The position numbers were made by a program, and so were the translations under genes. From Ignavibacteriales bacterium (lineage in GTDB: Bacteria; Bacteroidota; Ignavibacteria; Ignavibacteriales; Ignavibacteriaceae): a stretch of DNA of 38,798 nt. Below, piece after piece: positions 7,228 to 14,680 of this stretch (positions are counted from its first letter, which is position 1; every line of letters begins with the position of its first letter). The DNA lies in NCBI GenBank assembly GCA_020061465.1, contig JAGUYG010000107.1:1-38798 (forward strand), in the 5' to 3' direction. The notes under the pieces were generated by a model. It had not been told where the DNA came from. It saw only the letters and a list, made by a program, of their open reading frames with translations, and did not search any database.

Positions 7228-9246
7228 TTATACGGAGGTATTTTTTTCTTTATCGCCGGAAACGATGATTGAACTTTTATCTGTAGTGAATTTAAATTTA
7301 TCGTTGGTAGTCAGAGGTCTTCTAGTTAGTATATAATTTGTATCTCCCTCCGAAGGCAAAACAGGAATTCCGGTTGATAAATTTGCATTAAGCTGCGCGT
7401 GTGTGTTAGTTGGATTTTTTCGGTACTGCACCGGAGTTAAGAATACAATTGCTTCATTCGGATCCCACCTGTTATTCGCCGGTGAGTTTTCCTTAATAAG
7501 CATACTAATTAGTTCTGAATCGGTGATATTAATTGCTTTAAATGGAACCTCAACTACTCGCTGACCTGAAATATTTAATGCAGTATCGAGAGGAAAAGCT
7601 AATTGACCTGTAGACAGCGTATCGGTGTTTCCCCACACAAGACAAATGTCAATAGGTGCAATTAATTTTTGACCTGCCGTCGGTGAACCAACGCTAAAAA
7701 TTAAATTCGTACCGGAGTTGTTAATGAAATAAGAATTATTTTCGTCAAGACTTAAATCGAAAACAGGAATAAATTCTACCGCAACCCCATCAAACTGCTC
7801 AGTTAAATAAAAAACGTTGTATCCTTTATTGAGGGGGAAGCCGGAAATTTTTTCTGTTGAAGTATTCAGGTTGCGAATATTTGCTAATAATTTTTTATCG
7901 ATAATAGATGAGTCAAAAGTAATTTGGTAAGTATGACCTGTGAGCAAAGCAGAATCTACAACATGAACATAAAAGGCAGCCGAAGTTCTGCCTTCAGTAT
8001 GTTGATAACCAGTAGGATTGATTACGCCCTGAGGTTTTGAGGGCTTTATTCTTCGCGCCACAATATCATAATCATTACTGAACTGTTTCCAGCTTGACCA
8101 TATTACAAGAAGCTCTTCTTCACCGGTCACAATAAAATCAGGTTCCCATTGAAATGATTCTGTGTATTCATTTACCTGCGATTCAAAAGTGTATCTGTTA
8201 TTATTCTCGTCAAAGAAAGCTGTATAAATACCTTCACGGCTGCCATCCTGTTTCCAACTTGACCAGACTACGGCAAAGTTTTTACCAACTAATCTTTTTA
8301 CCTTAGGAAGCCATTGGTATTGTGCGGTAGTTTTATTAGCACGGGTTTCATATCCAATTTTATTCCCCCCTTCATCAAACCTTTGGAAATAAATTCCACC
8401 GTCATCGCCATCTTGTTCCCAACTGCACCACACAACAACAAATGAGTCATCATCGAAGACATCCAAATCGCCAAACCATTGATAATCAATCATATAGGTG
8501 TTTATTAAAAATTCATCGGTTAACGGAGAACCATCGCTGTTAAATATTCTGCCGTACAAACCGTAACCCGCCGGAGACTCGCTGTCTTGCCTAAAGGACT
8601 CCCAAATAATTACATACTTTCCATTACTCATATATTTTACACGAGGTTTAGCCTGACTGTAAGCTGTTGTCTGATTTATTTGAAATTCCTCCCCAATTTT
8701 TATGAGGTTTGGCGAAAATCTTTGTCCGTAAACTCCCCTATCACCACCATCCTGATACCAGGAATCCCAAACAACGATTATCTCACCCGTGCTGCTTACA
8801 TCTACTGCCGGGTTGGATTGCGAATTTAGTGTTATAGTGTTTGCCGTTGTCTCAAGTAAAAGCGGTGGAAGCCTGAATGTTTCAACCTTAACTTTAATAT
8901 CATATATCGACAACTCATCAATGTATGATGCCCATGCAATCACGTAATCGCCATTAGGACTTGCAGCTATTACCGGTTTTTCCTGATCTCCTTCTGTACC
9001 GGTATTTACCAATTGTTCACTAAAAATTTTATTGTCGTCGGTATCAAATCTTTGCAAATAAATATCGCTCTTTGAATAGGGAGAGACTTGATTTATTGAA
9101 GTCCAAACTACAGCATAAGAGCCATCACTTTGTTTTGCAATTGAGGGGCTTCGCTGTGTTGTATCAAGAGTAGTGTTAACCAGAAATTCGCTTTGGGGTA
9201 AAATTAATACTGCATTAATTAAAAAAAATAAAAAAATCTTTTTCAT
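7228..9246 (-). CDS. Exported seven-repeat (probable beta-propeller) protein, T9SS tail out of frame
   Basis: The start is set at the ATG at 9246: it has GGGGAT upstream, begins a clear signal peptide (MKKIFLFFLINAVLILPQSE), and lies eight bases after the dipeptidase gene. The mature part holds seven repeats of about 50-60 residues, each centred on a strand such as IIVVWDSWYQDGG, FVVVWCSWEQDG or FAVVWSSWKQDG and followed by IY.QRFD-type strands, suggesting a seven-bladed propeller. A roughly 230-residue beta-rich region follows (STGIPVLPSEGDTNY near its end). The frame stops at 7228, shortly after an A7 run, while the T9SS tail continues in another frame. It is probably a surface or secreted protein; its ligand is unknown. 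A sequencing indel cannot be excluded. Confidence 0.75.
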   Translation of the reverse strand: MKKIFLFFLINAVLILPQSEFLVNTTLDTTQRSPSIAKQSDGSYAVVWTSINQVSPYSKSDIYLQRFDTDDNKIFSEQLVNTGTEGDQEKPVIAASPNGDYVIAWASYIDELSIYDIKVKVETFRLPPLLLETTANTITLNSQSNPAVDVSSTGEIIVVWDSWYQDGGDRGVYGQRFSPNLIKIGEEFQINQTTAYSQAKPRVKYMSNGKYVIIWESFRQDSESPAGYGLYGRIFNSDGSPLTDEFLINTYMIDYQWFGDLDVFDDDSFVVVWCSWEQDGDDGGIYFQRFDEGGNKIGYETRANKTTAQYQWLPKVKRLVGKNFAVVWSSWKQDGSREGIYTAFFDENNNRYTFESQVNEYTESFQWEPDFIVTGEEELLVIWSSWKQFSNDYDIVARRIKPSKPQGVINPTGYQHTEGRTSAAFYVHVVDSALLTGHTYQITFDSSIIDKKLLANIRNLNTSTEKISGFPLNKGYNVFYLTEQFDGVAVEFIPVFDLSLDENNSYFINNSGTNLIFSVGSPTAGQKLIAPIDICLVWGNTDTLSTGQLAFPLDTALNISGQRVVEVPFKAINITDSELISMLIKENSPANNRWDPNEAIVFLTPVQYRKNPTNTHAQLNANLSTGIPVLPSEGDTNYILTRRPLTTNDKFKFTTDKSSIIVSGDKEKNTSV

Positions 9247-9254
9247 GTTATCCC

Positions 9255-9893
9255 CTACTTCATTTGAAAATCTAACAAAGGAAAACTTGTCGAAGGAGCA
9301 TAGTGATAATGCCACCACTCCGAATCATACGAAACCAATCCAGCAACTTGAGTCATAATACTTCGAAGCAGAGTTCTGTTAGCGATAATTTCAGCAGGCA
9401 AATTCATATACGAGTGGGATGCTTCAATTCCGAAGTGATCAAATTCAGTCGGCATCGGTAATTCTTCACCGGTATCAAGATCAACTAAAGATAGATCAAT
9501 TGCACCGCCGCGATTGTGAATTGAACCGCTTGCAGGGTCGGCTACATAAACAGGATTGGGGAATATTTCAAACATCAAATATTGCACTGCACGCGGTCTG
9601 TAGCCGTCATAAATTTTTATTCCGATACCTTTTGGATAAGTTTTTTCGTTATGAACAGTAATTTTCCTTAAACTGTCCTGCGCTAATATTAAACGGTTAA
9701 TTGCGCCTAAGGAAAGATACGCTTCGTCGGTTGTATAAAGTTTTTGATTAGTAAAGTTATTCTCGGTATTATATCTTAAATCTAAGACTATATCGGGAAT
9801 GAGTTGTTTTACCGGCACAAGTTCATCATTAGCGGATTGACAAAATAGAATACTTGAGATCGAAAAAATTATTACAACCATTTTTTTAAGCAT
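9255..9893 (-). CDS. D-alanyl-D-alanine dipeptidase (VanX/DdpX type, M15D)
   Basis: Zinc peptidase of the VanX/DdpX type that hydrolyses D-Ala-D-Ala. Numbered from the ATG at 9893, the key residues are R99 (DGYRPRAVQ), H126 and D133 (SIHNRGGAIDLSL), and E192 and H195 (SEWWHYHY), matching the VanX metal and catalytic set. The GTG at 9917 is also open, but the ATG at 9893 has GGGGT eight bases upstream and begins a clean signal peptide (LKKMVVIIFSISSILFCQS), so the enzyme is exported. No vanA or vanH-like genes are nearby, so a role in peptidoglycan-peptide recycling is more likely than glycopeptide resistance. Confidence 0.9.
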   Translation of the reverse strand: MLKKMVVIIFSISSILFCQSANDELVPVKQLIPDIVLDLRYNTENNFTNQKLYTTDEAYLSLGAINRLILAQDSLRKITVHNEKTYPKGIGIKIYDGYRPRAVQYLMFEIFPNPVYVADPASGSIHNRGGAIDLSLVDLDTGEELPMPTEFDHFGIEASHSYMNLPAEIIANRTLLRSIMTQVAGLVSYDSEWWHYHYAPSTSFPLLDFQMK

Positions 9894-10170
9894 AACACTA
9901 CCCCATTTAGTTTTCACAACTCAAAAATAAAAAAATAATTCCACAACCTAACAAAGCCAAAACCCTGCGCGACTGAAAAAGAGGAGCCGGTTGGAATGAA
10001 GAACACTAAATTAAGAATCAAGAATTCAGAAATAAGAATGAATTAAAATTGGGTAAAATTTTACCTCTTTCTCTGAACTTCTAGAACACTGCGTAAGGAG
10101 AGCAATTTACTGTCGACTCGTTGAGGCTGAACATAAAGTAATCTTTTAGTGATTCTTGAAGTCTCTGTGT
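9894..10170. other. Intergenic, no gene seen
   Basis: AT-rich sequence upstream of the dipeptidase gene. It should contain that operon's promoter, but no convincing element stands out. The right end (from about 10161, TCTCTGTGTC) runs into the repeat element. Confidence 0.4.
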
Positions 10171-10354
10171 CTTTCCGAAGGATCGAGTTTGTGTAAAAAA
10201 TGCTATTGTCATTTCCAAAGGATCATTTGATCGACGGCAGGGAGAAATCTTCATTTACGCTTTGATTTCTCAGTCGCAGCGTTCCTTCCTGCCTGCAGCA
10301 GGCAGGCGAAATGACATCTTTTAGTTTTTACACAGTCTCGATCCTTTGGAAAAG
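10171..10354. repeat. Nested inverted-repeat element (MITE/REP-like)
   Basis: Outer arms of about 29 bases (10171-10199 and 10325-10354) are inverted copies differing at few positions, both carrying TCCRAAGGATCGAG followed by TGTGTAAAAA. Inside is a second inverted pair, TGTCATTTC (10207-10215) and GAAATGACA (10308-10316). Deeper still are GAGAAATC (10242-10249) with GATTTCTC (10264-10271), and a 19-base dyad CCTGCCTGC-A-GCAGGCAGG (10288-10306). There is no coding capacity. The inner part resembles the GTCATTTC...GAGAAATC palindromic repeats common in Bacteroidetes intergenic DNA (from memory). Confidence 0.7.
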
Positions 10355-10400
10355 CTTTGTTTTTATATGAAATTTAAACCATCAGCCACAAATACGCCGA

Positions 10401-10434
10401 GTAGGTCAAGGGGAGTTTTGCCCCTCAACCTCTC
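10401..10434 (-). ncRNA. Group II intron domain VI and 3' splice end
   Basis: In minus-strand sense the sequence directly after domain V folds as GGTTGAGGGG / CCCCTTGACC around a CAAAACT loop and ends in CTAC. This is the expected shape and 3' end of intron domain VI. An A in the 3' strand six bases from the end is a candidate branch point. The intron/exon border would lie at about 10400/10401. Confidence 0.6.
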
Positions 10435-10436
10435 AC

Positions 10437-10470
10437 AGAACCGTACGTGACAGTCTCCTGTCATACGGCT
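10437..10470 (-). ncRNA. Group II intron domain V
   Basis: The 34-base minus-strand hairpin begins with the catalytic AGC triad (AGCCGTATGACAG), has a GAGA (GNRA) tetraloop, and closes with CTGTCACGTACGGTTCT. It matches bacterial group II domain V with no obvious damage. It lies about 20 bases after the maturase reading frame. Confidence 0.85.
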
Positions 10471-10490
10471 GGTGTTATTCAATAATAGTT

Positions 10491-11282
10491 TTAACAATAA
10501 CCTATCTGCCAATGATAAAATAGTTTTAGATTTTCTTGTTTTATCAATCTGAGTTTCTTTACCGTTTTTCGATAACCGTTGATTTTGTATTTCTTCCTTA
10601 TCCATTTCATCAATTTCAGTTCTATTATCATCATTACTCTTCTTAGGCTGCTCTTGCTGTATATGCCGTAATAGTTTATCCAACCTCTGATTTTGGGATT
10701 GAAGTGATTGGCTATGTCCGATATTTCTATTTGAGTATATCTCCATATCTTTGCACTTCTTATTACTTCCCTTATTTTCTTCTGGCTGGTCTGACTTATT
10801 TCCGCCGTGAATGCCATAAAAAGTTTTCCGTCTATTTTGCTTTTCCTTCCTCTGGGTTGATAACTGAATCCGAGAAAGTCGAGCTTAACTTTTTCTTGCT
10901 TTTCTTTTCGACAATAGTCTTTGCAGTATATTATTGCCGTTTTTTCTTCTTTGATTTACAGCTTTACTTCTGCTAATCTTCCTTTAACGGCTCTTAACAC
11001 TTCTTCGGCTTCTTCTTTGCTGTTGCAGTGTATGATTATATCATCTGCATATCTTACAAAGCTTACTGACGGATACTGTTTTGTTAGCCATACGTCAAGC
11101 GTAAAGTGAAGATATAGATTTGCTAACAAGGGACTTATTACTCGTCTTTGAGGCGTGCCTTTACTTTTGAACAATAATTCTAACGATTGCAATTGTTTTA
11201 ACTTATTCTCTCCCATCGTACTGCCAAAGGTTTTTAATATCCGGTATTCCCGGTCATAACTACACAATTGATAGAATTTCAC
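10491..11282 (-). pseudogene. ltrA: Group II intron reverse transcriptase/maturase, 5'-truncated and interrupted
   Basis: One reading frame holds the second half of an LtrA-type protein. The RT motifs GTPQRRVISPLLANLYLH and FVRYADDIIIHC are followed by a TAA at 10956-10958 where a CAA (Gln) is likely. The same frame then resumes with KTAIIYCKDY, VKLDFLGFSYQP and the maturase motif IRGWINYYGIYSKSS, ending LFYHWQIGYC. Everything before the GTPQ motif (RT fingers and part of the palm) is absent, and recognisable intron sequence stops near 11215-11282. The usual GTPQGG is changed to GTPQRR. The YADD catalytic box survives. The protein must be inactive, so this is a 5'-truncated intron remnant, consistent with incomplete retrotransposition. 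Confidence 0.88.
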
Positions 11283-11532
11283 AAATCATTTATTTCCAGA
11301 GTTTTTATTCTGATACAGTGCTGAGAGTAAATTTAAAAGATATGAGTGTTAATAAAACCAATTTTATAACACTACCAGTTTTTAAAAATTTTACACATTG
11401 TTATTATTAGGAGAATATGACTACATCTCATCATATTCATACAATAAAATATATGATATACTTACTTACAGTAATGAAACAGAAAATTTCCCCAAAATAT
11501 ACTTCCATTTTAAGAGATAGAAGAAGGGGTAA
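11283..11532. other. Intergenic, no supported gene
   Basis: AT-rich sequence between the intron remnant and the orphan T9SS tail. AGGAGA at about 11409 is followed two bases later by an ATG at 11417, opening a 63-codon frame. That frame has no recognisable content and runs out of frame over the T9SS fragment, so I do not call it a gene. Confidence 0.4.
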
Positions 11533-11820
11533 AATATTCCTAACAGCTTTACAATTTCAAACTATCCAAATCCGTTTAATAACAGCACAACTATCGCTTA
11601 CACCTTAAAAGAAAAAAACAGCGTCAGCTTAACTGTTTACGATATCCTCGGAAGAGAGCTGAAAGTATTGGTAAACACAACTCAAGAAGCCGGAGAGTAT
11701 ACAACGCATTTTAACGGTTCGAAGTATGTCCGAAGGATTGTTCCGATTAGTGGTGTTTACATATACCAACTAAGAGTTAATGACAAAACCTTTGTAAAAA
11801 AAATGCTGCTTGCGAAGTGA
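11533..11820 (+). pseudogene. Orphan T9SS type A sorting domain fragment
   Basis: The frame after the TAA at 11530 reads KIPNSFTISNYPNPFNNSTT, then VSLTVYDILGRELKVLVN, EAGEYTTHFNGS, SGVYIYQLRVND and KKMLLAK before the TGA at 11818. This is a full-length T9SS sorting tail without a start codon or passenger protein, so it is the 3' remnant of a lost gene. Between FNGSK and SGVYIY there are about eight extra residues (YVRRIVPI) encoded across TCCGAAGGAT at 11729-11738. That is the same core found in the intergenic repeats, so a repeat may have inserted in frame. Confidence 0.8.
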
Positions 11821-11830
11821 GGGCTTCGTA

Positions 11831-11876
11831 AACCTCTGAGGTGCTTGGCGCATGACGGACAAAAACCTCAGAGGTT
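11831..11876. repeat. Inverted repeat, 12-base perfect arms
   Basis: AACCTCTGAGGT (11831-11842) and ACCTCAGAGGTT (11865-11876) are perfect inverted copies separated by 22 bases. It lies between a plus-strand T9SS tail and the minus-strand ALDH gene, so it could end transcription from either side, but no T-run follows. It pairs in style with the next hairpin. Confidence 0.5.
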
Positions 11877-11897
11877 GCTCGGGGCAAAACAACAAGT

Positions 11898-11932
11898 AAC
11901 CTCCAACGTCTAAAGCAGCGACGTTGGAGGTT
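11898..11932. terminator. Perfect 13-bp hairpin between convergent genes
   Basis: AACCTCCAACGTC and GACGTTGGAGGTT form a perfect 13-base stem with a 9-base loop, 15 bases downstream of the minus-strand ALDH stop. Position suggests a transcription terminator. The lack of a T-run, and the AACCTC theme shared with the neighbouring hairpin, leave open a mobile repeat instead. Confidence 0.45.
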
Positions 11933-11947
11933 TAGCTTAATGACTAT

Positions 11948-13480
11948 TTATATCTCAAATTTAATTCCTTGTGCTAAAGGCAAAGCAGTTCCAAAATTTA
12001 TTGTATTCGTTTGTCTTCGCATATAAGCTTTCCATGCATCCGAACCTGATTCCCTTCCGCCTCCGGTTTCTTTTTCACCGCCAAAAGCACCTCCGATTTC
12101 GGCACCGGAAGTACCTATATTTACATTAGCAATACCGCAGTCAGAACCCCAAGCAGAAAGAAATTCTTCGGCTTCACGTAAATTGTTCGTAAATATGGAA
12201 GAAGATAAACCTTGAACAACATTATTATGAATTTCTATAGCGTTACTAACATCTCCGGTGTATTTGATCAAATAAAGAATTGGTGCAAATGTTTCTTCCT
12301 GAACAATTTCATAATGGTTCTCAGCTTCAACTAAAGCAGGTACAACATAGCAGCCCGATTCATATCCCTTACCGCTTAATACTTCTCCGCCAAAAAGAAC
12401 TTTACCGCCTTCAGCTTTAACTTTTTCAAGAGCCTGCATAAAAGTATTAACCGCATCTTTGTCAATTAGCGGTCCTACATGATTTTTTTCATCAAGAGGG
12501 TCACCTATCTTTAATCCTGTATAAGCTTTAAGTAATGATTCTTTCACCCTAGCATAAATTGAATCGTGAATAATTAACCTTCTCGTAGAAGTGCATCTTT
12601 GTCCGCATGTTCCAACGGCACCGAATACTACTGCGGGAATAGCTAAAGGTAAATCGGCATCAGGAGTTATTATGATTCCGTTATTGCCGCCTAATTCCAA
12701 AATCGCTCTGCCGAATCTTCTAGCAATGACTTCGCCTGCGTGTCTCCCAACCCGTGTGGAGCCAGTTACCGAAATAAGCGGAATCCTTTTATCATTTAAC
12801 ATCCTCTCCCCTATCGTTGAACCCCGCCCGATTATCAGAGAAAATACTCCTTCCGGTAAATTATTTTCTTTTAGAACTTCGGCAATGATGTTTTGACATG
12901 CTATAGCCGATAAAGGTACTTTCGAAGAAGGTTTCCACAAATTTACATCTCCGCACACAGCGGCAATCATTGCATTCCACGACCAAACCGCCACCGGAAA
13001 ATTAAAGGCGGAAATAGTAGCTACTATTCCAAGCGGATGATATTGATCGTACATACGATGGCTAGGTCTTTCCGAGTGCATTGTGAAACCGTAAAGCTGT
13101 CGTGATAGACCAACCGCAAAGTCGCATATATCAATCATCTCCTGAACTTCGCCCAAACCTTCCTGCAGCGATTTTCCCATTTCATAAGACACGAGTGTTC
13201 CGAGAGGTTGTTTATATTCTCTAAGTTTCTGACCAATTTGCCGCACAATCTCTCCTCTTTTCGGAGCCGGCACTTTACGCCATTCTTTGAATGCCTTGTC
13301 TGCTGTTTCTAAAATTTTTTCATAATCTTCTTCTGAAGCTTGATAAACACTAGCGATGAATTTTCCATCTGTTGGTGAAAAGATTTTCAATTCACCTTCG
13401 CCGATAGTTTCGAACCATTTTGTACCGCTGTTTACGCCAAAATTTTTTTCTTTTATACCTAATGCTTTTATGAAGTCCAT
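11948..13480 (-). CDS. ALDH7-type aldehyde dehydrogenase (piperideine-6-carboxylate / aminoadipate semialdehyde)
   Basis: NAD(P)-dependent aldehyde dehydrogenase, 510 residues, full length. Catalytic residues are N160 (SAFNFPVAVWSWN), E262 (ILELGGNNGII) and C296 (GTCGQRCTSTRR). The NNG after ELGG and GQRCTSTRRL are typical of the ALDH7 (antiquitin) branch, which oxidises alpha-aminoadipate semialdehyde/piperideine-6-carboxylate to aminoadipate. The context supports this: lysine 6-transaminase, which makes that semialdehyde, lies 1.2 kb away on the opposite strand. A strong GAGGAG site stands five bases before the ATG. The specific substrate is inferred from subfamily motif plus neighbour. Confidence 0.85.
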   Translation of the reverse strand: MDFIKALGIKEKNFGVNSGTKWFETIGEGELKIFSPTDGKFIASVYQASEEDYEKILETADKAFKEWRKVPAPKRGEIVRQIGQKLREYKQPLGTLVSYEMGKSLQEGLGEVQEMIDICDFAVGLSRQLYGFTMHSERPSHRMYDQYHPLGIVATISAFNFPVAVWSWNAMIAAVCGDVNLWKPSSKVPLSAIACQNIIAEVLKENNLPEGVFSLIIGRGSTIGERMLNDKRIPLISVTGSTRVGRHAGEVIARRFGRAILELGGNNGIIITPDADLPLAIPAVVFGAVGTCGQRCTSTRRLIIHDSIYARVKESLLKAYTGLKIGDPLDEKNHVGPLIDKDAVNTFMQALEKVKAEGGKVLFGGEVLSGKGYESGCYVVPALVEAENHYEIVQEETFAPILYLIKYTGDVSNAIEIHNNVVQGLSSSIFTNNLREAEEFLSAWGSDCGIANVNIGTSGAEIGGAFGGEKETGGGRESGSDAWKAYMRRQTNTINFGTALPLAQGIKFEI

Positions 13481-13831
13481 TTTAACTCCTCTTTATTTAT
13501 CGGTTTTTTTGAATCCTAATTGCTTCGCTTAATTCAATTGATCGGAGAGCAATAATTTTTTTAATTTTTGAAGAAATTCTAACAAATAATTAGAAGAAAA
13601 CCAAAATAATAATTCCGCCTATCATCAGATCAATTAGAACTACGTGAGCGACTAATACTTTTTATTTCAATACATAAATAATTAAAGCGCTTATATTATT
13701 TTTATTGAACTTTAAAACTATGCATAATTTATACACAAGGTTTAGCTTCGTTTAAGAATATTCTATGTTCTTTTCTTTCACTTGAAATTCCGCACAGAAT
13801 AACGTACGTTTGATGAAAAAGAATTAAGCCA
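13481..13831. other. Divergent intergenic region
   Basis: About 350 bases between the ALDH gene (minus) and the yefM-like antitoxin (plus). It must hold both promoters, but no clear consensus element or repeat stands out. Very AT-rich. Confidence 0.35.
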
Positions 13832-14074
13832 ATGAAAACTATATCAATTACCGAAGCAAGAAATAATATATATAGGCTAATAGATATTGCACTTGAAGAG
13901 GGTGAACCTATACAAATTACCGGTAAAAGGGGTAATGCTGTACTTATATCCGAAGAGGATTGGAAAGCAATAAAAGAAACATTGTACCTGGTTTCTATTC
14001 CCGGTATGAGAGAGTCGATTATTAAAGGATTAAAAGAACCTTTAAATAAAACTTTCGATAAAATTGAATGGTAA
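13832..14074 (+). CDS. yefM: YefM/Phd-family antitoxin
   Basis: An 80-residue antitoxin with the conserved Phd/YefM N-terminal DNA-binding fold (MKTISITEARNNIYRLIDIA, then EPIQITGKRGNAVLISEEDW) and a C-terminal toxin-binding helix (LYLVSIPGMRESIIKG). Its stop overlaps the toxin start by seven bases, the usual coupled layout. By family it neutralises the toxin and represses its own promoter. No clear Shine-Dalgarno is seen. Confidence 0.9.
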   Translation: MKTISITEARNNIYRLIDIALEEGEPIQITGKRGNAVLISEEDWKAIKETLYLVSIPGMRESIIKGLKEPLNKTFDKIEW

Positions 14075-14334
14075 AGTGGAAAGTTGTTTTCACTAAACAA
14101 GCATTGAAAGATGCTAAAAAAATTAGTGAGGCTGGATTAAAAGAACGTGCCGAAAAAATTTTGAATTTATTAAAGGATAATCCCTACCAAACTCCTCCCT
14201 CATTTGAAAAGCTTGTCGGTGATTTATCCGGCGCTTTTTCAAGAAGAATAAATATTCAGCATAGGTTAGTTTATCAAGTTTATGATAAATTAAAGACTGT
14301 AAAAGTCATCAGAATGTGGACACATTATGAGTGA
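14068..14334 (+). CDS. yoeB: YoeB/Txe-family mRNA interferase toxin
   Basis: An 88-residue RelE-superfamily toxin. Family features are the opening KWKVVFTKQALKDAKKI, the middle FEKLVGDLSGAFSRRI, HRLVYQV, and the C-terminal RMWTHYE with the Glu/Arg/His residues used in ribosome-dependent mRNA cleavage. It is intact and overlaps its yefM-like antitoxin. The pair sits as an insertion-like island between the two lysine-degradation genes. Confidence 0.9.
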   Translation: MVKWKVVFTKQALKDAKKISEAGLKERAEKILNLLKDNPYQTPPSFEKLVGDLSGAFSRRINIQHRLVYQVYDKLKTVKVIRMWTHYE

Positions 14335-14680
14335 ATATTAAGGAATTTTAAAATTTTATCTACACTGCCAGCAGGTTTTATCTGATGTTTTTTATTTGCA
14401 TCGATAATTATTTCACTGTTTTTATCACCCGTTTCTAATGACTGAGTGGTTCATAAATCGGTTTGAAATTCCTACCAGGAATTATTACATTTGCACTGCC
14501 TTTTAGAAAGCAAAAAATGACAATAAAATTTATTATATTTTCAAAACAAACAGGATTTAAAGACCTCCGGAGCTACTTTATCTCCCGCTTCGAAAACGTA
14601 TTCTAGTTATCACTCCCCCTCTCGCTTTCTAAATAATTATTCTCAGCAACTTTCCATTTTTTTCTAATAGGAGGAATAAA
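14335..14680. other. Upstream region of lysine 6-transaminase
   Basis: Non-coding. It contains a perfect inverted repeat (14467-14483) and a CTCCGGAG palindrome near 14567. A very strong ribosome-binding site (TAGGAGGAAT) lies just before the ATG at 14681. No other gene is seen. Confidence 0.4.
14467..14483. promoter_or_regulatory. Inverted repeat upstream of lat, possible operator
   Basis: AATTCCT-ACC-AGGAATT has perfect 7-base arms, about 200 bases upstream of the lysine 6-transaminase gene and 130 bases after the toxin gene. It could be a regulator site or a weak hairpin ending toxin transcription. No T-run follows. Confidence 0.3.

Noticed and set aside
9255-9893. Vancomycin-resistance gene vanX
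   Set aside because: There are no vanH, vanA or vanRS neighbours and the protein has a signal peptide, so an ordinary exported D-Ala-D-Ala dipeptidase is more likely.
10363-10746. 127-codon minus-strand frame over the intron 3' end
   Set aside because: It overlaps domain V and the maturase frame in another phase; the maturase frame has the real motifs.
10491-11282. Reverse transcriptase as a retron, diversity-generating element or defence RT
   Set aside because: The maturase motif (IRGWINYYG) and the adjacent domain V/VI show it is a group II intron remnant; no variable repeat or msr/msd-like structure was seen.
11417-11608. 63-codon plus-strand frame with AGGAGA nearby
   Set aside because: The purine stretch is only two bases from the ATG, the protein has no features, and the frame runs out of phase over the clear T9SS tail.
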